Shown: positions 51,401 through 60,173, counted from the first letter of the stretch. The stretch is 64,000 nt of DNA from Stenotrophomonas hibiscicola ATCC 19867 (GCF_000382065.1 NZ_KB907499.1:357631-421630), one strand, 5' to 3'. Program-made: numbers and translations. Notes: generated by a model not told the origin, from the sequence alone.

Positions 51401-53178
51401 ATGCTGACGGCACGACCGCTCACCGGATCGGTGCCCTGCGCATAGGTGTGCTTGGTCTGGATGCCGCGGCGATCGGTGTAGGTATTCAGACGCCGGCGGA
51501 AGTCGACACTCTGGTCGTAGTAGGTTCGGCTGACGGTTCCCTGCGAATCCGTCAGGCCGGTCACCTTGCGCGACGGAGCGCTATCGCCTCCGGGTGTCAG
51601 GGTGTAGTCGGTCTGCCGCCCCAGCGCGTCGGTCACGACTGCACCGCCGTTGGGGCTGTAGGCCAGTGTCACACCATCGGCACCGCCGGCATGCTGACTG
51701 GAGATCACACGGCCGATGGAATCGTAGGTAAAGGTGCTGTAGCGGCGACCGTCCTCGGCGGTGATACCCGTCAGGTGCTGGGGGAAAGCCTGGTTCTCGT
51801 AGTGATACGTGCGCACACCGCCACCCGCATAGGTCACCGTGGCGACCTGGTTCTGCGGCGTGTAGGTATAAGTGGCGAGCGGAATGCCTTCGACCAGCAC
51901 CGAACTGATCAGCGCCTCATAGTCGTTGGACTGGTAAACGAACTCGAGCGTGCGGCCACTGCTGTGGGTGACGGCTGCAAGGCGGTCGCTGTCGTCATAG
52001 ATGTAGGTCAGCGACGTGCCATCCGCGAAGCGCTTGGCGGCAAGACGCCCGTCCGCGCCGAAGGTAGAGATGGAATCGGCCGAGTACAGTGTCCAGTTGC
52101 CGTTCTGGACCAGACGATCGCCACTGTCGTCGTCCGCCTCATAGGCTTGCCCGATCTTCTTGAATGCACGCTGGAAACCAGTGCTTTCAATGATGCCCAC
52201 ACTGTCAACGCCATCCAGTGCCAGGTGGGCGCCCAGCGAATGGGTCCAGCCATAACCGAAGCCACCGGATGAGGTGGAGATGCCGGAGTGATAGAAGCGC
52301 GTCAGCGCGATCCAGCCCAGATCGAAGTCCGGCGCGATCTCGTACTTCTCGCCCGTTTTGACATCACATGGGTTGCCGACATTGCCGTCGCAGGCACCGC
52401 CGTTGGAGGCCGGGTCCTTGTCGGGAATCGGACTCATGTTCGCCGCTGTATCGTTGCGGGACATGGGGCAGCTACCGTTGCCGCCGTCCTTGTCGCACTT
52501 CTGCGACTTCGAGGTGATGGTCGCAACGAATTCCTCACTGACGCAGGCGTTGTGCTTGTTGGACCACTGCGTGAACGGAATGGGGCAGTTCAAGCGTCGC
52601 ATGCGAGCGAGCCCTGTCGTTCCTGCGTCGAAGGGTACGCACGGAGACTCCGCCGTATTGCTGCCCAGCATTCCGGTGACGCGATACTCCCTGAACTCCG
52701 AAATCCCATCCATCTCGGGGGCAGTCGCGACCCATTCGCCTTCCGGCACAGCGGTTTCCCCGGGGCACTGGGGATTGATGTCTTGCAAGCCTGCAATGAG
52801 CGCTTCCAGCACATCCGCTTCGGATAGGAAGCCACTATCGCCTGCGCCGTAGTAGGTCCACTCGGGGTCTGATGGCTGAGTTTTACCCATCCAGTAGGTG
52901 ATCGACGTGTTGCCGTTCAAGTCCACGACTTTGGACTTGATCTTGTCGACGTACTGCCAGCCGAACTGGAAATCCGGCGGGAACGGGCTGGGTGCCGGCA
53001 AGTTCTTGATGGCGGCCACCGCCGCCTGCTGGGTTTTGTACTGGGTCGCGTCGCCGCCGGGCTGGGAAATACGCCAGGTGATCTTGCTTTCCTGCGCCTG
53101 TACAACAGCCGGCGCAATGCAGCCAACGGCAACAATCGCCAGCACGGCACACGAAATGGTCTTCAGTCGTTCCAACAT
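48436..53178 (-). CDS. Rhs/YD-repeat protein with C-terminal nuclease-like toxin domain
   Basis: 1580 aa from the ATG at 53178 (GGAGAA about 8 nt upstream). A Sec-type signal is seen (MLERLKTISCAVLAIVAVGC). Residues about 30-230 are non-repetitive. A DUF6531-like start of the Rhs cage follows (NPCDVKTGEKYEIAPDFDLG). Many YD repeats run to about 1380 (YDPLNRLAQTLQDV, YDALNRLIGIAYPDP, YDTLGRLTQTQDG). The conserved core ends in DPIGLMGGLNSFAYGSGDPT...DSLGL. The last 140 residues are a variable tip with HSEFKRLV, SSRADAVYG and AIFDLKTGWA, resembling a PD-(D/E)XK nuclease fold (Asp...Asp-x-Lys). No PAAR domain or type VI genes are present, so export by the Sec route is likely. Probably an antibacterial toxin. 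Confidence 0.9.
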   Translation of the reverse strand: MLERLKTISCAVLAIVAVGCIAPAVVQAQESKITWRISQPGGDATQYKTQQAAVAAIKNLPAPSPFPPDFQFGWQYVDKIKSKVVDLNGNTSITYWMGKTQPSDPEWTYYGAGDSGFLSEADVLEALIAGLQDINPQCPGETAVPEGEWVATAPEMDGISEFREYRVTGMLGSNTAESPCVPFDAGTTGLARMRRLNCPIPFTQWSNKHNACVSEEFVATITSKSQKCDKDGGNGSCPMSRNDTAANMSPIPDKDPASNGGACDGNVGNPCDVKTGEKYEIAPDFDLGWIALTRFYHSGISTSSGGFGYGWTHSLGAHLALDGVDSVGIIESTGFQRAFKKIGQAYEADDDSGDRLVQNGNWTLYSADSISTFGADGRLAAKRFADGTSLTYIYDDSDRLAAVTHSSGRTLEFVYQSNDYEALISSVLVEGIPLATYTYTPQNQVATVTYAGGGVRTYHYENQAFPQHLTGITAEDGRRYSTFTYDSIGRVISSQHAGGADGVTLAYSPNGGAVVTDALGRQTDYTLTPGGDSAPSRKVTGLTDSQGTVSRTYYDQSVDFRRRLNTYTDRRGIQTKHTYAQGTDPVSGRAVSIHTVTEAVGFPEQRVVTTARDVETNAVLTTRIGSRETRTAFNSRRQPTANTVTDTASGQTRITNYTYCEAADVAAAGSCPVEGLLKSVDGPRTDVADAVTYAYYSADDAGCATGGACTYRKGDLRSVTNALGQTVETLAYDAFGRPLSVKDANGVVTDYTYHARGWPTSVTVRGATTAENRVTQISYWPTGQVQQITEPDGSSVSYVYDAALRLTDIEDNAGNTIHYTLDNAGNRLKEDTLDAGGTLRRTLARTFNTLGQLTALKDAGNHATGFAYDANGNPQTVTDALQRVTSQQYDPLNRLAQTLQDVGGVAAEIRSQYNALDQVTQVTDPKGLHTTYAYNGFGDLTGQVSPDSGASSFTVDAAGNRKTATDARGITATYHYDALNRLIGIAYPDPNLDVGYSYDVAPAACAADERFAKGRLGQVLHANGSTQYCHDRFGQVTRKVQTVNGVASTLRYAYSKTGRLTALTYPDGSVADYVRDTQGRISQIGLTRPGQARQIVVNNVTYAAFGPATGWTYGNGRQLQRPLDLDYRPQAVHDPAAGGLSLGYGYDPVGSITELKNGAGSTVLAKYAYDTLGRLTQTQDGATGTPIETYAYDATGNRTALTTSAGTASYTYPATSHRLTAVDGEARNHDAVGNTTSIGGKTFTYNDANRMNAVKQGDAVLESYAYNHRGERVLRTPAGGAAQITLYDEAGQWLGNYSATGQAQQQAIWLDNYPVALINTPATGVPELAYVQPDHLGTPRVVIDPVRNVSIWEWSNKSEVFGNQIPSLDPDGDGVAFELALRFAGQQATDASGLFYNYRREYDPAVGRYTQSDPIGLMGGLNSFAYGSGDPTGRVDSLGLADKKYIPQAVPVSPELQAVGNRLQRLANQAASTIDATCGWRCSLPWIRGTLIHSEFKRLVDTTCPTSQYATEVSYAGRRVVRYGYPGSSRADAVYGPVDAPQAIFDLKTGWAYISWDQYNKYVKNLPEGTLVVELKPEGR

Positions 53179-53618
53179 CCCTGTTCTCCTTCCTGGACGA
53201 ACACAGCGCCGGCGGGAACGAGAACGCGGAGGTGTTCCCCGCGTCATGCTTCGGATCGTCCCTGGTCCGGAATGCGGCATTGCCACATGCCGCCTTTATC
53301 GTTGAGGACGCTTGCATATTCAAGTGTGGAGTCGCGTAACCGGTCACAGATTCAAGCATCCGTGGCCATTCAGCGGCCTACGCCCCGCTCCCATGACTTC
53401 TTCTACAGGGAGGCCGTGTTCATAGCTCACAACACTAGCAGCACAACTGCCGCACACGCCCTGCTCTTCTCGGGCTTCACGCGTGGCTCGCACCGCTACC
53501 TGGCAACCGGCCACACCCTCCAGCGCGAGGACCCTGCTGCGGTGGTGACCGCGATTCAATCGGTCTCCGACACCGCGAAGTAGCCGTTCCGGGCAACGGC
53601 TTCCCCCATTGTTCCCCG
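53179..53618. other. Gene-poor interval between the Rhs promoter side and the AraC gene
   Basis: It must hold the Rhs promoter near its left end. Short open frames occur on both strands (for example 53272-53583 plus and 53344-53559 minus) but none has a convincing start or recognisable family. I see no repeats or strong palindromes. Confidence 0.5.
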
Positions 53619-54413
53619 CTACTGCCCGCGCAGCCGCACGGCAAAGTACCGCGCCGGGGAAAGGCCAAGCGCCTTCTTGAACATCGTGATGAAGGCCGTC
53701 ACCGACTCATAGCCCAGCGTCTCGGAAACGCGTTGTACCGGTGCGCCCGCGGCGAGTTCACGAATGGCGATGAGCAGGTGCAGCTGCTGCCGCCAGCGTC
53801 CGAAGGACAAGCCCGTTTCTCGCTCAATCAACCGGGTCAGCGTGCGCTCGCCCAGGGCCAGGCGCATGGCCCAGTGGCTGATGGTGCTGCGGTCTGCCGG
53901 ATCAGCCGACAATGCCGCAGCCAATGCACGCACCTTCGGGTGATGGCTGACCGGCAGCGAGAGGTGCTCGGCCGGCATCTGTACCAGCTCGTCCAGCAAC
54001 ACCCGCGCCAGCCGGTCGGTGTGGCTGCCATGCGGGTAGTCCAGCGGCGCGTCGGCCAGGTGCAGGATCATCTCGCGCAGCATCGGGGAGATCGCCAGCG
54101 TCACGCATTGCATGGGCAGATCGACGATGCCGGGCTCGACGAACAGGTAGCACAGGCGCGCGTTGGCGGTGGCGCGGTTGCTGTGCGGCATGCCACCCGG
54201 AATCCAGACGCCACACTGCGGCGGCACGATCCACAGCGCATTGGCCACTTCGCAGGTCACCGCCCCATGCAGCGCAAGAATGAGCTGGCCCTTTCGATGC
54301 TCATGCACGGGAATTTCCGCGTCGTGCTCGGCCACCTGCAGGCGGCTGGCAACCGCCGGGCGATCGGTCTCGTCCGGGTCCAGGTCAAAGCCGGGGAGCG
54401 AAATGCGAGCCAT
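53619..54413 (-). CDS. AraC-family regulator with cupin N-terminus
   Basis: 264 aa from the ATG at 54413. The N-terminal cupin-type sensor (VHEHRKGQLILALHGAVTCE, WIVPPQCGVWIPGGMPHSN) is followed by a two-HTH AraC domain (RLALGERTLTRLIERETGLS, FGRWRQQLHLLIAIRELAAG, VSETLGYESVTAFITMFKKA). Divergent from the FUSC efflux operon with only 70 bp between starts, so it is expected to control that operon, probably in response to an aromatic or other small effector. Architecture matches NimR/YdeO-like repressors/activators of efflux pumps. Confidence 0.92.
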   Translation of the reverse strand: MARISLPGFDLDPDETDRPAVASRLQVAEHDAEIPVHEHRKGQLILALHGAVTCEVANALWIVPPQCGVWIPGGMPHSNRATANARLCYLFVEPGIVDLPMQCVTLAISPMLREMILHLADAPLDYPHGSHTDRLARVLLDELVQMPAEHLSLPVSHHPKVRALAAALSADPADRSTISHWAMRLALGERTLTRLIERETGLSFGRWRQQLHLLIAIRELAAGAPVQRVSETLGYESVTAFITMFKKALGLSPARYFAVRLRGQ

Positions 54414-54483
54414 TCTCACATTGACCGGTTTTAGCGATTGACTGTCATTGTAGCGAAATTCGCCAGTGCGGCCGATCACTAGC

Positions 54484-56454
54484 ATGAGCCGCATGCACTC
54501 CCCCACCCCGTTCCGCCCCTACATGCGCCAGGCATTTGCCCGGTTGAAAAACCCTGCCCTCAGGACCGATCAGGAAGCGCTGCTGTTCTCGCTCAAATGT
54601 CTGCTCGCCGCGTCGCTGGGGCTGTATGTCTCTCTAAGGGTCGGCCTGAATCGCCCGTTCTGGGTGATCGGCACGGTCTATCTGGTGTCACAGCCCCTTT
54701 CCGGGGCAACGCTCAGCCGCGGCCTGTTCCGCCTGCTCGGTACCGTGGGCGGGGCCGTCGCCACCGTCGTGCTGGTGCCACGTTTCGCCAATGCCCCCCT
54801 GGTGCTGAGTGCCGCACTCGCCACGTGGATGGCGCTGTGCCTGTATCTGGCGATGCTCGACCGCACGCCACGTGCCTATGCGTTCCTGCTGGCCGGCTAT
54901 ACCACCAGCCTGATTGGATTTCCTGCGGTGATGGTGCCGGGAGACGTGTTCACCATTGCCATCACACGGGTGCAGGAAATCGCCATCGGCATCCTGGCCG
55001 CAACGCTGGTACATGCGCTGGTGCTGCCGCGCCGGGTCTCGATGCGCGTGCACGTACGGGTTGCTGCCGTGCTGGATGATGCGGAACGATGGACACGGGA
55101 CATGCGCGCCGGTGCATCGGACATGGTACTGGCGACGGACCGCTCGAAAGTGGCCGCCGACCTGCTCGAGCTGCATGTGCTGTCGATCCACCTGCCCTAC
55201 GACAGCGCCCACGGCGTGGCGCAGGTGCAGATCCTGCGCGCCCTGCACGACCGGATGCTGGACGTCCTGATGCTGTCCAGCGCGGTGGAAGATTCCATCG
55301 ACCGGCTGCGTTCACCACAGGCCGGCGCGATGGATGCAACGGGCTGGCGCGATCTGCTGCAGGCCGGCCTCGCCGCGCAACAGACCGAGCTCGACCTCGC
55401 CCACGCCGATTGCCGCGTACTGCAAGCGGAGCTGCACACTGCCCGGCCCGACTGGCGCCGGCATGTACCTGCCCGCCTTGCACGACATGTGCAGGGTGCG
55501 GTACTTCACCGGGATCATCGGCTTGCCCTGCGTAGCGCGCTGGGCGCGTTCGCCGGCATCCTGCTGAGCTGCGTTCTATGGATCGCTACTGGCTGGTCGG
55601 AGGGCGCCACAGCGGTGTCCATCATCGGCACGGCGTGCGTGCTGTTCGGCACAATCGAAGCACCTGCGCCGCATGTCATGCGCTATCTGGTGGGGTCGTT
55701 GATCGGTGTTGCCGTCGGCCTGCTCTACGGTCTGCTGATCTTCCCCACGCTGTCCGATATCACCGGCCTGATTGCCGCGCTCGCGCCGGTGCTGCTGCTG
55801 TGCGGATCGTTCCTGGCCAGGCCGCCCTTCATCATGGCCGCCCTGGGCGTGGTGCTGACTTTTCCGCTCATCGCAGGTCTGGGTGCGACCAATACGGTCA
55901 ACATCGTCGGCGCACTCAACAACAGCATTGCATTGTTCGTCGGTACGGCAATGGCACTGTGCAGCATGCAGCTGTTCCAGACCGCCGATGCGGGCCGCAA
56001 CCGCGCACGGTTGGAGCGTTCGATCCGTCGGGACATCGCACGACACGCCGCCGGACGAGGTGATGTGACCCGCGCCTGGCTCAGCCGCATGCTGGATCGA
56101 ATCGGGCTGCTCGCTCCAAGGTTGCAGGGCCGTTCCAGCGCAGCACACGACCTGCGGGCATTGTTTGCGGATGTTCGTGCGGCACGTGCATCCAGCCAGC
56201 TCCGCGCAATGGATACGCATCTGGACGATCCGCGCACGCAAGCGCTTCATGCGGCGCTGATCGAACGCGTCGCCGCACATTTCAGGATCCGCGCCCACGC
56301 GGCACACAGTGTCGACACCCATCTTCTGGAACTGCTGGACCGCATGCGCGAGACAGCGGCGGCCAGCAGCGGGGCTGAGCAGGAGCATCTGTCGCACCTG
56401 CTCTGTGGATTGCGCCGCGATCTGCTCGTTTCCCCGCTTACCCATCGGCACTGA
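54484..56454 (+). CDS. FUSC-family inner-membrane efflux transporter (AaeB-like)
   Basis: 656 aa from the ATG at 54484. Two membrane blocks, each with about five helices, flank a long cytoplasmic helical region: first KCLLAASLGLYVSLRVGLNR, PFWVIGTVYLVSQPLSGATL; second block RSALGAFAGILLSCVLWIAT, GLIAALAPVLLLCGSFLARP. The pattern and the downstream DUF1656, HlyD and NodT genes identify an AaeB-type aromatic-acid/fusaric-acid exporter. The DUF1656 gene follows after 4 nt. Confidence 0.92.
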   Translation: MSRMHSPTPFRPYMRQAFARLKNPALRTDQEALLFSLKCLLAASLGLYVSLRVGLNRPFWVIGTVYLVSQPLSGATLSRGLFRLLGTVGGAVATVVLVPRFANAPLVLSAALATWMALCLYLAMLDRTPRAYAFLLAGYTTSLIGFPAVMVPGDVFTIAITRVQEIAIGILAATLVHALVLPRRVSMRVHVRVAAVLDDAERWTRDMRAGASDMVLATDRSKVAADLLELHVLSIHLPYDSAHGVAQVQILRALHDRMLDVLMLSSAVEDSIDRLRSPQAGAMDATGWRDLLQAGLAAQQTELDLAHADCRVLQAELHTARPDWRRHVPARLARHVQGAVLHRDHRLALRSALGAFAGILLSCVLWIATGWSEGATAVSIIGTACVLFGTIEAPAPHVMRYLVGSLIGVAVGLLYGLLIFPTLSDITGLIAALAPVLLLCGSFLARPPFIMAALGVVLTFPLIAGLGATNTVNIVGALNNSIALFVGTAMALCSMQLFQTADAGRNRARLERSIRRDIARHAAGRGDVTRAWLSRMLDRIGLLAPRLQGRSSAAHDLRALFADVRAARASSQLRAMDTHLDDPRTQALHAALIERVAAHFRIRAHAAHSVDTHLLELLDRMRETAAASSGAEQEHLSHLLCGLRRDLLVSPLTHRH

Positions 56455-56458
56455 CCTC

Positions 56459-56668
56459 ATGCCTTCTGATCTTTCCATTGATGGCGTGCTGATCCCCGGC
56501 CTGCTCGCCGTGGCCGCTGCCGCCTTGGCGCTGTCGATACTGACTTCACGCCTGCTCGCCAGCCTCGGTCTGTACCGGTTGTTCGCCGCGCGGCCCCTGG
56601 TGGGCCTGTCCCTGTTCGTGATCCTGGCGGAGCTGATGGTCCGGCTCTCGCCCCTGCTCGAGAAATGA
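56459..56668 (+). CDS. DUF1656-family small membrane protein (AaeX-like)
   Basis: 69 aa. Begins MPSDLSIDGVLIPGLLAVAA, followed by two helices (ALALSILTSRLLASL; LVGLSLFVILAELMVRLSPL). This matches the AaeX/DUF1656 proteins found with FUSC efflux pumps. It lies 4 nt after the FUSC gene and 1 nt before the HlyD gene, so all are co-transcribed. Precise role is not established. Confidence 0.88.
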   Translation: MPSDLSIDGVLIPGLLAVAAAALALSILTSRLLASLGLYRLFAARPLVGLSLFVILAELMVRLSPLLEK

Positions 56669-56669
56669 A

Positions 56670-57554
56670 ATGAAACACCTGCTTGCTGTCATCGGCCGCT
56701 GGAGCGCAACACTGGCGGTGTGTGCGCTTGCCGCGACTGCCGCGCTCTCCCTCTGGAATCGTTACGAAATGCGCCCTTGGACGCGGGACGGGCGGGTGCG
56801 CGCCGATGTGGTGCGCGTTGCGTCGGACATGGGGGGGCTGGTCACCCAGGTGCTGGTGCACGACAACCAGCGGGTCAGTGCCGGCCAGCTGCTGCTGGTG
56901 CTCGATCAGCCACGCTTCGCCGCCACGCTGGAGAAGGCAGACGCGGCGGTCAGGAGCGCGCATGCCACGCTGGCGCTGGCCCGCCGCGAATCGGCGCGGG
57001 ACAACGCACTTGGCAACCTGGTCGCTTCGGAAACCCGCGAACGCAATGCCGCCAAAGTCGATACCGAGCTGGCCGCGCTGGCGCAGGCACGGGCCGAACA
57101 GCGCGTTGCCCAGCTCAACGTGCAACGCACCGAGGTGCGCGCAACCACCGATGGCATCATCACCAACCTCGACCTGCACGCGGGCGACTACCTGCAACCC
57201 GGTGCGCAGGCACTGGCGCTGATCGACACCGGCAGCCTGCGTATCGAGGGCTACTTCGAGGAAACCAAACTGGCCTGCATCACCGAGGGCGATGCCGCCG
57301 TGGCCCGGCTGATGGGCGACAACCACGACGTCCGCGGACACGTGGATACCATCGCCGCCGGCATTGCCGACGATCAGCGCTCAAGCACACACAACCTGCT
57401 GCCCGCCGTGGCGCCAACTTATACCTGGGTGAGGCTGGCGCAGCGCATCCCGGTACGCATCCGCATCGATGATGCGCCGTCGGATACCCGCCTGATCGTG
57501 GGTCGCACTGCGAGTGTGACCATCACACCCTCGGCACCGGGAGCCTGCAAGTGA
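56670..57554 (+). CDS. HlyD-type membrane-fusion protein of the efflux pump (AaeA-like)
   Basis: 294 aa periplasmic adaptor linking the FUSC transporter to the outer-membrane channel. One N-terminal membrane helix (SATLAVCALAATAALSLW), then the biotinyl-lipoyl half-motifs (DMGGLVTQVLVHDNQRVSAG; TTDGIITNLDLHAGDYLQPG) separated by an alpha-helical hairpin rich in Ala/Glu/Arg, and a beta-barrel domain (LRIEGYFEETKLACITEGDA). Its stop overlaps the NodT-like start (GTGA). Confidence 0.94.
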   Translation: MKHLLAVIGRWSATLAVCALAATAALSLWNRYEMRPWTRDGRVRADVVRVASDMGGLVTQVLVHDNQRVSAGQLLLVLDQPRFAATLEKADAAVRSAHATLALARRESARDNALGNLVASETRERNAAKVDTELAALAQARAEQRVAQLNVQRTEVRATTDGIITNLDLHAGDYLQPGAQALALIDTGSLRIEGYFEETKLACITEGDAAVARLMGDNHDVRGHVDTIAAGIADDQRSSTHNLLPAVAPTYTWVRLAQRIPVRIRIDDAPSDTRLIVGRTASVTITPSAPGACK

Positions 57555-58987
57555 GCGTGCGAACACTACGCGGTGGGCTGCTTGCCCTGCTGCTGCCCAT
57601 GACGGCCTGCGTATCCGGCCCCGACTATCACCTGCCTGCGAATGCGGTCGCGGCCTCCCCCCAGGTGGCGCGGGCGTTCGTCTCGGGCCAGGAGGCATCG
57701 TTCAGCCAGGACGCGCCACCAGATCAATGGTGGCACCTGTATGGCGACCCCCGGCTTGACGCCTACGTACGCGAAGCACTGGCGGCCAATACCGACCTGC
57801 GCGCCGCCGATGCCAACCTTCGGCGCGCCAGCGCAACCGTGCTGGAGTACCGCGCGCGCGGTGCCGTGCAAGCCGACGTGGATGCATCGGGCACGCTCAC
57901 CCATACAGGTGGTTACGCCCAAGCGTCGGCCGCGCCGCAGTCGTATGCGCTGGGCCTTCACCTCTCCTATCCACTGGATCTTGCAGGCGGCATCCGCCGC
58001 GGCATCGAAGCCGCCAACGCGGACGCCGAGGCCGTCGCTGCGGCACGCGACCAGGTCCGCGTGGTCGTCGCTGCTGCCGTCACGCGTGCCTATCTCCAGG
58101 TGTGCACCCGCAATCACACGCTCGCCGCAACCCGGCAGGTGCTGGCGATCCAGCACGCCACGCTGGAGGCAACCCGCCGCCTCGCCGCAGGCGGTCGAGG
58201 AACGGACTTCGATGTCAGCCGTGCCGGTGCCGCCGTCAACCGCAGCGCGGCGGGGATACCGCACCTGCTGGCCGAACGTCAGGCCGCACTGTTCGAACTG
58301 GCCGCATTGATGGGCAGGGTGCCGGCAGACTATCCGAGGGAGGCGGAAGCATGCCCGCGCCCCCCGGAGCTGGAGCAGGCGCTGCCGGTCGGTGAGGGCT
58401 GGCAGCTGCTCCAGCGGCGCCCTGACATACGTGCCGCCGAGCGGAGCCTTGCCGCGGCCACGGCGATGATCGGCGTAGAGACCGCGGAACTTTATCCGCG
58501 GGTCACCCTGGGCGCATCCCTGGGCACAGCAGGCACGCGAGGGCAGCTGCTTTCGGCCGACGGTTTCGGGGCGAGCGTCGGGCCGCTGCTCTCATGGCAC
58601 TGGCCCAACCGCCGCGTGGCCAAGGCCCGCATCGCGGCGGCCGGCGCCAATGTGGATGCCGCTCTTGCTTCCTTTGACGGCATCGTGCTGCAGGCACTGC
58701 GCCAGACCGAGACCGCGCTTTCTGCCTGCACGCAGGAGCTTGAACGCGAGCGCAGCCTGGCGCAGGCGCGCGGGGATGCGGCGCGCGCAGCCGGACAGGC
58801 ACAGCAGCTCTACCGCTTCGGCAGGATCGATTTTCTCGACGTGCTTTCGGCCCAGGCCGCGCTGGCAGATGCGGAGTCCGCACTGGCGGCCTCCCGCGCG
58901 GAGCGGGTCGACCGTCAGATGGATGTGTTCCTGTCACTGGGTGGCGGTTGGGCTGCAGGGGCCGTCGCCATTGGTGCGGCCCGCTGA
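57551..58987 (+). CDS. NodT-family outer-membrane efflux lipoprotein
   Basis: 478 aa TolC-like channel of the tripartite pump. GTG start at 57551 overlaps the adaptor stop. Lipobox is MTAC at residues about 17-20 (LLALLLPMTACVSGPDY). Two outer-membrane-factor repeats follow (WWHLYGDPRLDAYVREALAA, NTDLRAADANLRRASATVLE; RRPDIRAAERSLAAATAMIG, ELYPRVTLGASLG). The C-terminus has YRFGRIDFLDVLSAQAALAD as usual. Completes the FUSC-DUF1656-HlyD-NodT operon. Confidence 0.94.
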   Translation: MSVRTLRGGLLALLLPMTACVSGPDYHLPANAVAASPQVARAFVSGQEASFSQDAPPDQWWHLYGDPRLDAYVREALAANTDLRAADANLRRASATVLEYRARGAVQADVDASGTLTHTGGYAQASAAPQSYALGLHLSYPLDLAGGIRRGIEAANADAEAVAAARDQVRVVVAAAVTRAYLQVCTRNHTLAATRQVLAIQHATLEATRRLAAGGRGTDFDVSRAGAAVNRSAAGIPHLLAERQAALFELAALMGRVPADYPREAEACPRPPELEQALPVGEGWQLLQRRPDIRAAERSLAAATAMIGVETAELYPRVTLGASLGTAGTRGQLLSADGFGASVGPLLSWHWPNRRVAKARIAAAGANVDAALASFDGIVLQALRQTETALSACTQELERERSLAQARGDAARAAGQAQQLYRFGRIDFLDVLSAQAALADAESALAASRAERVDRQMDVFLSLGGGWAAGAVAIGAAR

Positions 58988-59120
58988 CGTCGTCTTCGCA
59001 GCAGCAGCCGCTACCCGATCTGTTCATGAAAGCCCTGTCCACATCCGTATTCATTCACACGGCCTGCCCTATATTCGCGCTAACAGCGCCGCATATCGCG
59101 GCCATGACGGAGGCATCCCG

Positions 59121-59468
59121 ATGACATCCATACGTCTTCTTGCCATTGCCGTGGGCTCAGCCGCAGCACTCGCCGTAGCGCCCGCCTTCGCCGATCCGCC
59201 GCACCATGCCCGCGGCAACGGCCCGCCGCCGCATGCAGGCGGCCCGCACCACCGCGATGCGCCGCCGCCGGGTTGGCAGAAGAAGGCCTGGCGCCGTGGC
59301 GAGCGCCTGCCCTGGGCCGAAGTGGACCGCCGCTACTGGGTAGACGATTACGCCCGCTATCACCTGCGCGAGCCGGGCCGCGACCGGCGCTGGGTGCGCC
59401 AGTCCGACAACGAGTACCTGTTGGTGGAGATCGCCACCGGCTTGATCGTCGACGCCCTGCATCGTTGA
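59121..59468 (+). CDS. RcnB-family periplasmic protein
   Basis: 115 aa from the ATG at 59121 with GGAGG 7 nt upstream. Signal peptide ends in VAPAFA|DPPHH. A His/Pro/Gly-rich segment follows (HHARGNGPPPHAGGPHHRD), then the RcnB domain: KKAWRRGERLPWAEVDRRYW, VDDYARYHLREPGRDRRWVR, SDNEYLLVEIATGLIVDAL. RcnB proteins help nickel/cobalt homeostasis in E. coli, but in xanthomonads they are usually stand-alone and their role is unclear. No rcnA is nearby. Confidence 0.92.
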   Translation: MTSIRLLAIAVGSAAALAVAPAFADPPHHARGNGPPPHAGGPHHRDAPPPGWQKKAWRRGERLPWAEVDRRYWVDDYARYHLREPGRDRRWVRQSDNEYLLVEIATGLIVDALHR

Positions 59469-59508
59469 AGCGACCTGCAACGTCCCACGCGGGGCGATCT
59501 GCCTCGGT

Positions 59509-59552
59509 GCAGACACCTTACGACCGGGGCCGCCCCGGTCGGCGGTGTCTGC
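59509..59552. terminator. Stem-loop between convergent rcnB-like and membrane-protein genes
   Basis: Outer arms GCAGACACC (59509-59517) and GGTGTCTGC (59544-59552), inner arms GACCGGGG and CCCCGGTC. It lies 40 nt after the RcnB stop and within the last codons of the opposing gene, so it may terminate both. No T-tract is evident. Confidence 0.55.
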
Positions 59553-59832
59553 GCCCACGGCGCCCCGCCCGACTCCGCGGCCCGCCATGCAGGCCCTCCC
59601 ACAGCGCGATATACCCGCACATCAGCGCTGTGGCAAATAGCCCCATCGCCACCAGTATTTCGAATCCCCGATCACCAAAGAGCAGGCGGATGGAGGTCTT
59701 CAGTGAGCACAGCCTGCCGCAGCGCAGGCCGTGCTCGTTGAAGCCATGGATGACCACCAGTACGCCCATCAGCCCGCACCACGCCATCAGGGCCAGGCTT
59801 GCGATGAAGATGAAAGGTCGATGGATACGCAT
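59518..59832 (-). CDS. Small membrane protein, unknown function
   Basis: 104 aa with two hydrophobic helices (FIFIASLALMAWCGLMGVLV; LVAMGLFATALMCGYIALWE) separated by a loop with two cysteines (RCGRLCSLKTSIRLLFG). The Arg-rich last 20 residues are encoded by the GC-rich stem-loop at 59509-59552 and may be dispensable. It follows the BamE-like gene by 17 nt on the same strand, so the two may be expressed together. No family recognised. Confidence 0.75.
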   Translation of the reverse strand: MRIHRPFIFIASLALMAWCGLMGVLVVIHGFNEHGLRCGRLCSLKTSIRLLFGDRGFEILVAMGLFATALMCGYIALWEGLHGGPRSRAGRRGRRHRRPGRPRS

Positions 59833-59849
59833 GCGCTCGTCGCGGTCTT

Positions 59850-60173
59850 CTACGGTGATGTCCAGCGCGACGTTGCGAGCACGCGATCGGAAGCATCCAG
59901 CTCTACCGACCAGGCTTGGGTATCCAGGCGCAGCCGGTTCTCATACCACCATCGCTGCGCACAGCGACCACTGCATCCACGGCTGGCATAGCGGGTAAAG
60001 GGAGCACCGGCGTGCTCCACAACGTCAGGGTGCCCCAGCGCCCGCAGTACCTCGGCCCTGCTCGCCCCGACCGAGACCGAGGCAAGCGCGTGGGAATGCC
60101 ACGCCGAGATCGCCGAGCAACCGGCCACGTACGCCACGAACAGCCCGACCAGCCCCCACATCAGTGTCCTCAT
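59850..60173 (-). CDS. Small envelope protein, BamE/SmpA-like
   Basis: 107 aa from the ATG at 60173. An N-terminal hydrophobic stretch leads to a possible lipobox (LFVAYVAGC). The rest resembles the BamE/SmpA fold: VSVGASRAEVLRALGHPDVV near the start, then RWWYENRLRLDTQAWSVELD and VLATSRW. The first is the SmpA-like 'GMSRAEVLALLGRP' pattern. Not the housekeeping bamE, which is longer and in another context. Envelope localisation is likely, function unknown. Confidence 0.75.
   Translation of the reverse strand: MRTLMWGLVGLFVAYVAGCSAISAWHSHALASVSVGASRAEVLRALGHPDVVEHAGAPFTRYASRGCSGRCAQRWWYENRLRLDTQAWSVELDASDRVLATSRWTSP

Noticed and set aside
49780..52272. 830-codon plus-strand open frame within the Rhs gene
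   Set aside because: Repetitive Gly/Val/Ala-rich translation arises from the YD repeats read antisense; no start signal or domain.
53272..53583. 103-codon plus-strand frame between the Rhs and AraC genes
   Set aside because: No ribosome-binding site, no recognisable domain, and composition like random high-GC sequence.
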